From contig NC_133028.1 in the NCBI RefSeq assembly GCF_048771995.1, forward strand, positions 5,453,501 through 5,517,500: 64,000 nt of DNA. Direction: 5' to 3'. A program made the translations under genes and the position numbers. This document shows, piece by piece, positions 23,501 to 32,990 of this stretch; positions within the stretch are counted from its first letter, which is position 1; every line of letters starts with the position of its first letter. This DNA is from Taeniopygia guttata. Taxonomy: Eukaryota; Chordata; Aves; Passeriformes; Estrildidae. Under the pieces are notes generated by a model. It was not told the DNA's origin, searched no databases, and worked only from the letters and a program-made list of their open reading frames with translations.

Positions 23501-26500
23501 TTCCAGGCTCTCCTTCTATTGAGTGGAGAGGGAAATCCCACCAGGGCTTTCTGCACCTCATTGTCAGGGTGGCATTTAAGCTACAGGAGATGTCTGTGTC
23601 TTTGCTCCCCTCTGATCACTAAAGGATCCAGACACAGGCATCCCACACTGGGAGAGATCAGCTCAGGGAACAGAGAGGACATCCCTGGCCATGTCTCCTG
23701 CTTGCTTCTGGAGCACTGCTGAGCAACGACACCCTCTTCCCTCTCAAGCAGGAACTCAGAAAAAAATCTTTGCTCTTTGCTTTGGGATGGCTGGGCATGT
23801 CAGAATGATGCTTGGTGACCATTCCTTTTCTTTTCCTGACTTCCACGAGTATTTTAATCCATGCAAGCAAGCTGTTAAATGGTGTGGCTGAGGGCTGGCT
23901 GCCAGCACATTTGCTCTCAGACAGGCACCCTTAGCAGAAGGGTTTTTTGAACCACCCAAACCCCTCACACCCAACCAGAGCCCTTTTCCCTCCCTGCTCT
24001 TCTGCAATGTGGTGTTGACTGCCTCTCCCTCTATCCCAGCAGAGCTGTAAAAGATAAAACCCTTAGAGAGCCTTGCTAGAAGTGGCTCTTCATGCACCAA
24101 GATGTTTCTAAAACCCCAAACTTTGGGCATGGCCTGGGAGCTGCATATTCGTGGTGACAGGGCTGTGTCAGGCTCAGCCCAGCACCGAGGCACCATCAGG
24201 ATGCTGCCATCCATCCGTGTGTGCCCAGCCAGCACGGGCCAGGGGTGGGGGGCTGGCAGAGGCCCAGGCAGACAGTCCCTCGGGCAGCTGGCCACAGCAG
24301 TTCACCAGCAGTGAACCCTCAGGGGTTACCCTCAGTTCCATTTGTCAGGGCAGGAGCTGGAAGGGGCGAGCAGCAGCACAGATCGTGCATCGGCTCCGCG
24401 AGAATCTCCAGTTTCCCTGCCCGCCCCGGGGTCAGGTCAGAGGGCTGGAACTCTGGCAGGTAGCACTTGGGAAGGTCTTCCAGAGGAGGGTATGAAGGTG
24501 TCTGCAGGAAAAAGTCCCGTGTGAATGGAGAGGCAGCGGCTGGGGAGGGCAGCTGCTAGAGCATCGTCCAACAGCCGCCCACAGCAAAGCCTGGGCTCGG
24601 GTGGGGTCAGCATCCCTGGGGACACAGGGGCCACAGAGCAGCTCTGTGCTCTCACTGAACCACAGGAACCACCACAGCTTCCTCTGTCTGCCCATCTTAC
24701 AGCTTGGGACCCTGCTGGGCCCTGCCTGGGCAGTGGGAAGGAGGGAGGGAGGCAGCCCTGGCAAAAGCAGTGGGAGAGGGAATGGCCCCAGGGCTCATGT
24801 CAGGGAAAGGCTAAAGAGAATCCTGGTGTGGCTGCTGCCTCCAGCCTCTCCAGCTGCACACTGCAGCTCCAGAAGCTTTTTAAGGGCTCAGAAAGGGATT
24901 CTCCTGCTGTGAGCAACTCCAGGCTGCTGGGCCAGCAAGAACCATCCTCACAGGGTTTGTCTATTGCTGTTTAGGATCTCTGTTTGTCCCTCAAACTCCG
25001 GGGTTCCCAGGGCAATCCCCTAATGTTTTTCCTTTGCCAGGCTGACAGTAGGGCAGGTGGAGGCTGCAGAGCTACAGGAACTACCCGTGCCTGGGGGCTT
25101 CCCCCACTGAGGATGGCCAGAGCTTCTCCAGAGGGACAAGAGCCTCCAGGAGACCCTGGCAGGGATGGCTCACCAGCCAGTGCTTTCTTCCTTAACCCAA
25201 GGAGTTCCCCTTCCCCCTGGGAGTAGGTTAGTGCCCAAAATTTCACAGATAAAAACATCACAGCTGTTTTACTCTCTTAAAAAAGAACAAATCCTATCAG
25301 GGCCAAGAGGGAGACCTGGGCCTCCCGAGTACCTCATCATCACACTGCCCAGTGGGACAGCTTTCTTTGGCAGGTTTTGGGAATTAATAAGGAGCCAAAG
25401 GGAGCTGCAACCCAAGAGAGTCAGGCACAGCTTCCTTCCTTCCTATCTCCCAAGCTACACCAGCACCTCCACAGGAAGTGTGCAGCCTTCCAAAACCAAA
25501 ATTTAAATGAAATAAATAAAGAAAAAAAGGGAAATAAACAATAATAAAGAAACAGCGATGCACGGCTTGGGAACTGCAGGGGTTAAACCCTGCCCTGCCA
25601 GCCGGACTCATGGAAGTGGAGCTGCCCGGGAAGCCCCAGGGAACAGCGGGAGCCCCGAGCAGCAGCGCTAATGAAGGATGGAGAGGAGAGGGAGAGGGAC
25701 AGAGAGAGGAACAGGGACAGGAACAGGGACAGGGAGAAGAACAGGGACAGGGAGAGGGACAGGGACAGGGAGAGGAACAGGGACAGGGACAGGGACAGGG
25801 AGAGGGAGAGGGACAGGGACAGGGAGAGGGAGAGGGAGAGGGACAGGGACAGGGAGCGCTCCCCAGGCTGCTGCCGGGCAGGGATGGCAGCAGTGCCCGC
25901 AGCCAGCCCCTCTCCCTCGGTGGGCACACTCACACAATGATTTCTCTGTTGTTGTCGCCCACATTTTCCTCCCCAGCCTCAACTTTTCCCCGCTCTGCCG
26001 TGAGGGCAGGAGCCCGAAGCACTGCGGCGTGCCCCCCGCCACCCTCCGCAGTGTCCCCATCGCGCTGCCACAAGCAATTAAAGCCGGGCAGGCGGAGCGA
26101 GGCAAATCAGATTAAATAGCTCAGGGGGTCGCTCGCACTGCAAGGAGATTAGGGAAAAAAAAAAAAATAAAGAAACAGCTTCCCCACAGACCCACAGAAG
26201 GCTTCTCAAGGCCGTGTCGGGGCAAGGAGCCATCTCCATCCCAAAGGCAATTCCCCTCCGCAAGGCGCTCCCGGGATGGCGCAGCCCAAGGCTCGGGCAC
26301 CGCTTCAGCAAGCAGTCATTAGTGCCCTGCCTTAATGAGCGTAATTAGCATCGCTCCCCACCAACAGCTTTACCCGAGGGTGCAAGGGGGATTTCCCGCA
26401 GGAGGGATGGGGGCACAAGCCGAGGGCATCTAGGGGTGATGGGAGCTGCTGGGGGGTCACAGCTGTGGGGACCGCAGCCCTGAGACAGCAGCCAGCCCTG

Positions 26501-29500
26501 CCACCCCTCTGTCACCCTGCCACCCCGGGCAGCCTGGGCTGGGCATCCAGGGCAGGAGGAGAGCCCGGTACCGGTAGGTGTGCCTGGATGGGTGAGCGAT
26601 AATCGCCGTGCCAGCAGAAGTCCTTCCGATAGATGCTCTTGTACTTGTCCAGCGCGGCGGGCAGCTGGGAGGGAGGGAAGCGAACGCAAAGCATCACTAA
26701 GCCTCGGGGGAAGCCTTCAAACGCGGTGATACAAACCCAAAATGCCCCCTCATAGCTCAGGAGAGGATGAGCTGCTCTTCTGAGCCACCCGGGGCCAGTC
26801 CAACAGAGCGATTCCTTGCCCAGTTAAGCCCCCAGCAGGGTGGCTGGGAAGGTCCCGCACTCTTTTGGCAATGGTTTCTGGGGCTCTTCTTGTCCCAGGA
26901 CTTCCCTTGCAACAAACTCCTTCCTCCTGCCTTCCCCAAACCTCTTCTGAGAGCCCAAATGGCCCCGGGCAGAGCGCTAATACAGAGCTGCCGAAATACT
27001 TTGATCAGCTGCTGAGGTCCAGCGTCACTCAGGTTAAATCAGCAGATGCTTCCATCTTCCATTTCAGTAACATTTGCTGTGTGCTTATCACATATTTAAA
27101 GAGCTGTCTAATGTCAATACTCATTGTGCAAAACCATTGCAGGAACTATGGAGGAAAACTCTACCAGGAGATATAAAGGCAGTGACACCTGCACTAACAC
27201 CAGCAATCCTTGCAGTGCAAATTTCGGGAGATGGGGGTGGATTTTAGGGAGAGAGCACTCTCTGTGTGCTTTGCCCCTCAGCATGCACTGCTGGAGCCAG
27301 GAAAGCTGCTGAGATGAGCCTTCAGGCTGGCTCCAGAGCTGCTCCTATGCTGAACTCATCAATGCAAGGCAAGGGCTGGGGGAGGTGAGCTCTGATTGCA
27401 GGGGTCCCTGTGGTCTCCACTGTGACACAAACACATCCACCACACAGGGGTGGCTTGGCTGGCCCAGGCAGGTGCTGCACTGCCATGTCCCTGTGATTTG
27501 GGACACTGCAGCAGCACCTTAAGGAGGGTTTTGTGTGCTTTGCCAATAGCCACCCACCTTGGGCAAGGATATATTTTATATTCTCAGTCCTTATTTTTTT
27601 TAACATTTCACTCTTTTCCCCCTCTGGGCTTCCCAGACCAGCGTTTGCCTTTGGCCAGGATGCAGAACTCCACAGTCACCAGTTCCTATTATCTTCCCAG
27701 AGCAGCAGACCCAGCCAAACCCTTACTGAAACACCCGAGGACAAGAGTCCTGTGTGTGCTTCACCTTCCATGGTTTTGTATCCATTATCTCCATGGTGAA
27801 CCAAGAACCTGGAGCAGAAAAATCACTCAGTTAAAAACCAGCAGAGTGGGTCTTCTCCTCCAACCCACCTCAAGGGATAAAGGAACTGGAGAGCTGAAAC
27901 TGGCTACTGGCAGGAGGAAGGGGATTCAGATGGGGCTGAAATGCTCAGATTAGCAGAGTATGACTGATTTCAGCCAGTCTTAGCAAAGTAAAATATACCC
28001 AACCAGGACGTAAAGAGATGGACACCTCAGGGGATGCAGTCTGTTGGAACTCAGAAGGGATGAGATGGAGGCATCCCAGCACCAACAACCCAAAAATCAC
28101 CCAGAGGGTGAACAGGTGTGACCCCTCCTGCAGCATGGAACATCACTGATGGGATCCAACACTGTGTTTCCAGGGTCAAGGGAAAACTCCATTGTGACAC
28201 CCCTGAATTTCAGAACCCTGGAGGCCTCAGTGGAGGAAGGGGAGCCTGAGGGGATTGATGTTGTTTTTTGGAGGTAAAGGCACCCAACAATCATATTAGG
28301 GAGCTGTTACCACTTTTTCAGCTGCAGCCAGCCATGCTGGGGACACGTGGCCAGGAGAGGGACAAAGCCTGTCCTTTGTGAGCTCTTGAAATCTCCCCCC
28401 CACAAATCCTGCTAAAGAGGTGAGCAAAAAGTGGGGAAACTGAGGACAAAATGACATTACTTTGTGAGTGTGCTGAGCAGAAGGAAACAGCATCCTTACC
28501 TCCCTGCATGGAAGGATGGAGAACACTCAGAATTAGGGTGGGCAGGGATCTCCATTTGGGCTCAGAGGGTGGCTGAGGACACCTGAACTGTCCCCTTCAT
28601 GCTGCCATTCTCTTCCTCTGATGAAGCAGCAGGGGATGCTCCAATGGCGTTCTCTGTCCCATGAATAGAGAGGAACACCCCACTGGGCACACAAAGCAGT
28701 ATTTAGCCTTTAAAAAACAGCAAGCCTTGACCAAGTTTGGATGCATTTCACCAAAAGACTGATCTTGCCTAATTTTGTGTGTACACAAGGAGGACATCTC
28801 CCTGCGAGCTGATCCTTCCTGACCTCCTGGCTCATTTAGGACAATTCGTGTGACCAGTGCAGGTACATAGCAGGGGCTGAAATAAATCCAGGTTTTGTGA
28901 GCTGAATCTCACCTAAGAGTCCAAGAAGAACGAGATTCTCTGCCACTATAGTGATGCAAATAGTAGTGAATGCTGGTGATGGGCAGGGAGATGAGATCTC
29001 AGCTCCAGGAAGAGAGCCAGTCACAGAGCTGTGCTCACAGGCACCATCGGAATGAGCTGAATTCCACGGGTTACTTCTCTCTGCACACTGTTACAGTGTG
29101 CAGCTGGAGCCCAGGGATGCTCTGGCAAGGGTTGTGTGCTGCTGACAGCTCTGCACTGGTGTCAGCAAAGAGGAGAAGCCCTTTGTCCTCACTGCATTTT
29201 ATGCAAATTAATATTAGAATAAATAACACAACAAGGAAAGAAACTATTTCCAGAAATGTGAGACTCTCGTGTTCTCCTGTGCTTATATTAAAGGGATTAC
29301 ACTCCATTTCCTTCTTAATACAGCTAATGCTCTATGGGAAGCCCTCAGGCCAGGGATTAAAGCACTTATTCAATTAATTAGGAACAAACTTCTGCCTTAA
29401 AGTCAAACACACAAATATCAGTAAGCTCTTGAGAGTGTCTTCCTTCCAGGGCAGAGAAAATGGATCCTATTTCTGATGTAAATGAAACCAAGCCTGCAAT

Positions 29501-29643
29501 CTAGAATTACCAGAAATAATAAAAATTAAGAAGAATCACCTTTAAAATATCATTATTCTGTAATACAGCAGAGTAAAAAAAGGACTGTCCCATCATCTTG
29601 AATTCAGCATTGGAACCCCCATAACGGGGAGCAAAATCAGGTC
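20443..29643 (-). CDS. Gene 1: unrecognised six-exon gene, Trp/Tyr-rich
   Basis: Six minus-strand segments join with agreeing phases: 29643-29540, 26664-26572, 24501-24330, 23043-22906, 21829-21700 and 20584-20443. Each internal edge has AG and GT, and the final frame ends in TGA. The joined part gives about 260 residues and is missing its N-terminus; a further exon at 30720-30680 is possible. Visible features are PDFAPRYGG near the start, two related motifs (YKSIYRKDF in exon 2, WKSIYMQDF in exon 5), a Lys/Asn-rich middle and a C-terminus dense in Trp ([17 protein letters not shown]). No signal peptide, membrane helix or known catalytic motif is seen. Short Tyr/Trp/Pro-rich proteins of this kind include axonemal microtubule-inner proteins, but that is a loose resemblance, not an assignment. 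That it is a real gene is fairly secure; its function is unknown. Confidence 0.65.
20726..21023 (-). mobile_element. Solo LTR (endogenous retrovirus), second family
   Basis: Read on the minus strand it begins TGTGGGTATTCTCAGTTCAG, has a TATA box (CTCTATAAAAG) and a poly(A) signal (AATAAA, about 20797-20802), and ends near CATCACCCCA. This is the layout of a short LTR of about 300 bp. No clear target-site duplication was found, so the outer edge near 20726 is tentative. No internal genes adjoin it. It lies about 140 bp upstream of the last exon of gene 1, inside its intron. A small palindrome built from the same LTR start occurs at 58708-58812. Confidence 0.7.
21700..21829 (-). CDS. Gene 1, penultimate coding exon
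   Basis: Acceptor TTTCACTAG before 21829 and donor AATGA|GTAAGG after 21700. Enters in phase 1 (completing Asp) and leaves in phase 2 (completing Glu with the next exon). It encodes 42 whole codons, including WKSIYMQDF and [12 protein letters not shown]. Confidence 0.7.
22906..23043 (-). CDS. Gene 1, exon with Lys/Asn-rich segment
   Basis: Acceptor CCCATGTCCCAG before 23043 and donor GCAAG|GTCAGT after 22906. Phase 1 in, phase 1 out, 45 whole codons. Reads [20 protein letters not shown] then [15 protein letters not shown], predicted mainly helical. Confidence 0.7.
24330..24501 (-). CDS. Gene 1, Pro-rich exon
   Basis: Acceptor TTTTTCCTGCAG before 24501 and donor GAGG|GTAACC after 24330. Phase 0 in, phase 1 out, 57 whole codons. 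Starts [18 protein letters not shown]. The 3' portion ([10 protein letters not shown]) is less conserved-looking, so an earlier donor is possible, but this one restores the phase of the next exon exactly. Confidence 0.6.
25678..25857. repeat. GGGACA/GGGAGA minisatellite
   Basis: About 180 bp of 6-bp units (AGGGAC, AGGGAG, AGGAAC variants) arranged in longer 18-24-bp blocks. All forward frames are open because the repeat lacks T on this strand. It lies in the gene 1 intron between 24501 and 26572. Confidence 0.93.
26030..26360. promoter_or_regulatory. Candidate conserved element with ATTA motifs
   Basis: A GC-rich region followed by a compact cluster of homeodomain-type ATTA/TAAT cores at about 26317-26352 (cattagtgc, cttaatgag, gtaattagc). 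This resembles a developmental enhancer. It lies in the gene 1 intron and about 18 kb upstream of FOXI3. No conservation data were available. Confidence 0.25.
26572..26664 (-). CDS. Gene 1, exon with YKSIYRKDF motif
   Basis: Acceptor CTTCCCTCCCTCCCAG before 26664 and donor CTACCG|GTACCG after 26572. Phase 0 in and out, exactly 31 codons: [18 protein letters not shown] through IQAHLP. The donor is weak, but the downstream exon begins in the required phase. Confidence 0.65.
29540..29643 (-). CDS. Gene 1, exon with PDFAPRYGG motif
   Basis: Acceptor TTGTGCTTGTAG before 29643 and donor TTAAAG|GTGATT after 29540. Phase 1 in, phase 0 out, 34 whole codons ending VLQNNDILK. It joins in frame to the 26664 exon. 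Confidence 0.55.
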
Positions 29644-30679
29644 CTACAAGCACAATATAAATGAGATACAATTTTAGGATGTAACATTGGTAACCAGCTC
29701 CAAGCCCAGGCACAGCAGTGTTTGGGATTATTTGAAGTTACGGATGAAATCCTGGCCCTGATAAACACAAAAAAAGAAAATGCTTATTCAGTAGGATCCT
29801 AATTTAACCTAAGGTGTCTGATTCATTACTGAGATAGGAGACAATTTCCAAAACTTGGCTCCAAATCCTAATCTTCCTTGATGATAGCTTGATCCTTCCG
29901 TCTTCTCGCAGGCACAGCTCACATGAAATGAAAAGGCATTTTGCCAGAATACTTTATGCAGGAGCAGCCCACTATGGCTCTTCAGTTTCCCATTTTTTTT
30001 CTCCAAAATATCAAAAGATGGGGCTGATAGTTGCCAACATAATCCCAATTAGAAGTGGATAGGAGCCAAACTCGCAGCTCTCACTTTCCTCTGCCCCCAA
30101 GAGAATTTATTTGCCTCCTCTTTGCTAATGCAGATATGGAGAAAGCTGTGCCCTGCATGGCTGCTCTCTGTGTAGCTGTCTGCACATCCCTGAGACAAAA
30201 GATAGTGCTGAAGACCAAACAAACACCTGCAGGAGGAAATTACTCTTAAAGAATTGGTTTATTTTCACAATACTCCAGGGAGATTCCCAGAGTCAGGAGC
30301 TTAAACCATTCACCTGAATGGCAGTGCCCCTCTTTCTCAAGGCAACGAGAACTCCAAACATCCAGGAAGGTATTCAGAGGGTGCTGGTGCTTTTGGCCCC
30401 TCCACATTGTGCTACACATATGCAGAAAAGCAAAGTACAAATCAGCCAGGACCAGAAAATCAAAGGCAGACATTCATGTGTTTGAGTAGCACCTTAGGGG
30501 AATTTGCCAGTGGGCCCAAATGTGTGATAGCTGAGCTCAGTTCTTTTAAAATCACATAGGAAGAGTTTAAGTCAGAGTCATGGATCTCAGCTATGATGTA
30601 AAACAATGAATTTGTGTACCTGGCCTGTGCAGATCCCTCCTGGCATCCTGCTGCTCATTGCCCCTGTACCCAGAGGTAC

Positions 30680-30720
30680 CTGTGCCACTCTGGAAAGCCA
30701 ATCTTGTCGTCCCAGTAAGA
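30680..30720 (-). CDS. Gene 1, possible further 5' exon
   Basis: Donor GCACAG|GTACCT after 30680 and possible acceptor CTGCAG before 30720. In the frame that fits the 29643 exon it reads LTGTTRLAFQSG. In another frame it reads SYWDDKIGFPEWHR, which also looks like protein but would need an extra unseen exon. The true 5' end of gene 1 was not found. Confidence 0.3.
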
Positions 30721-32840
30721 CTGCAGTTGCATATAGGACATGATGCAGAGATACATTTCACCTCAGTTTGGCCATAAATTACCATTTTCTCTGTCTTTTT
30801 CCACCTGTGAAACACAAGAGCTCTCTCTAGGTCTGTAGTGCCCTTGTGCAAGGCACTGCTCTGGGCACTGGCAGGACCTGGGGGAACCACCTCAGCTATT
30901 AACAATTCCATGCACAAAAACATGGCCAAGGAGGACATACCTCCCTGTCAACCCAGCCCCTGACAAGTGCTCCTTGGGCCAGGAAGAAGATTCATTGCCC
31001 CCATGAGGATGTTGAAAGAGGGAAGTGATGGGTAAGCAGGACCCCCAGCCCGTGGAAGAGGTAGGGTTTAATCTGGGAATCTCCATTCAGGCTATCACCA
31101 CCAGGAGACAAAGTGCAAAGAGGGGGACTCTTCTTCAAGGGAGGAGTGTTGACAGCCCATTCTGTCAGCAGGAGGTCAGCCACCCATTTGGGTGTAAAAA
31201 CATGAACTTTTGTGGCACTGCATCTGTCCAGCATGAGCACATTTCCCATGGAGTCATTTATTTAATCCTTCTCTCCTGCTTTCTTGTTAAATTGGTGGGG
31301 CATTTATGACTTCTTGTGAGCAGAAACAAGCATCATTCTTCAGCCTAAATCTGAGGCCCCCGTTGCTCTCCTCCAGCCACCTAAAGCACTTACAGGACTG
31401 AGCCCTCAAAGCCAAATTCCTTGTTGCACAGACACATCTCTGTGCAGAAGACAAGGGCAGCTGGTGAACTCAGTTGTGGTGTTCCAAATCTTTGGGCAAT
31501 TCTGCTGTAACCTGCTAAAACAATCAATTGTTTGTCCCTGATAATCCCCCGAAAATCATCCATCAGCAGAGGATGGCTGAAATCTCATCACTGTCTATGC
31601 CATGTGCCCTGTGATATAAATCATGGCATATTTATGCACCTGTGTAAGGCAAATACGTATGGGCATTGTCAGAGAGCCTAAATCTGCTCCCTAATGCCGT
31701 TGTTTAAACAGCCCTTTAACCACATCACTTTTCTCCTCGTTAGGTTAAGTTGCTGGAGGTGAAAAAGTCCTTCCAAAATGGTTTTCACTCACTCACTCAG
31801 TCCAAAGTAAACATGCCTCTGGGACCATTATGTGTATCAGGTGTCCGAGGCTTTGTTAAGAGTTTGACCGTTAGGTAAATCCTGCTTCTCTTTCTCCTTG
31901 GAAGAGGCAGAATTAGAGACAGGCTCACAGGAGTGAAGCAGCTTTACAGAGAAATAGGAAAAACTGAAAAAATTCAGAGCAGAGCATGCAAGCGACCCAA
32001 GTCTGGGGAGTCTCTTGATCTAATGTAACTCTGGTTACAATATGACATTGACTTGACTTATACTTGTCACTTGTGGTCACATTCATCTCTGTGCTGGACA
32101 TTTTCACCAGCAGTCAGCAGGGCCACACTATGGAGCTAAGAGCCCAGGGTAACAAGACAGCAAGAGGAAATGTGCATCTTTAGCACATCGTGAAAATCTT
32201 TCATATCTGTAGCAGATCATGGAAATCTTCCATCTGTATGCCCTGAGTGTCACCTCTCATTACAACCACATCTGCTGCTTAAAGGCAAGTCTGGCAGGAC
32301 AATGACAGCTCCAAATCTGCTCATCCAGACCCCATCCACACCCAGCTGCAGTGAAGAGGAGCTGTTCCATGGACTGCTCCAAGGTTTGGGCTGGCTGTGC
32401 CACTGGGACATTCTCACTGCAGCCATCAGAGCTGTCCAGCTGATCTAAACTTGTCGGGGAGAATAAAGAACCCACCTGCTTCCAGTGACAGGAAAAGCGA
32501 AGTGAGATCAAACAGAAGCAGGAGGAGAGAATTTAAGCAATGCAAGAGGTGGCTGCATGTCATTTCAGAAGTCACCTTTGCTCTTTGATCTGTGCTGAGG
32601 AAGCGGGCACCTCCTGGATCAGATGGCCAGTGCAGAAGTGTGCCACCAAAACCATCCCGCCTTGAAGTCTCAAGTGTTTGCTTTCCCCAGGGATCCTCCT
32701 GCTACTTCCTTGTAAATCATCTGCCCTAAGATTTCCTTTAGAAAAGCCAAATAATGCAGGTTAGGGAGCAGGGAGCAGGACTTGTGTCCTCCCCTAACAC
32801 CAGGATCATTCACTGTGATGAAGCTGAGCCCTCTCTTTTA
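30721..32840. other. Intergenic or gene 1 5' region
   Basis: No recognised coding exon. A stretch at about 31590-31770 is low in repeats, rich in AT motifs and looks like a conserved non-coding element. The first exon and promoter of gene 1 may lie here. Confidence 0.35.
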
Positions 32841-32990
32841 ACACTGTATTGCACAGGTACGTTCCCTAGAGATCAGGGATTTAATGTAAAAGCTGCTGTG
32901 CAAATAAAAAAGCCTGTCCCTGAAAAGCTTACAGTCTAAACACGTGAGACACATCAAAACTTTGACTGGAAGGATTTTAAAGACGAAGCA
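32841..32990 (+). repeat. Ancient amniote SINE-like fragment
   Basis: 'cctgtccctgaaaagcttac' followed by 'agtctaaacacgtgagac' matches a block I recall from old MIR-like dispersed repeats (about 'ccctgaagagcttacagtcta'). A similar block is at about 54880. Very diverged; the exact family is uncertain. Confidence 0.4.

Noticed and set aside
25930-25990. Possible minus-strand exon ending [12 protein letters not shown] before a GTGAGT donor
   Set aside because: The flanking gene 1 exons already join in phase without it and its acceptor is poor.
25583-26119. Open frames of 116-181 codons with Ser-Leu, Arg-Asp or Pro-Val repeats
   Set aside because: They are translations of the GGGACA minisatellite in every frame, with no splice or start evidence.
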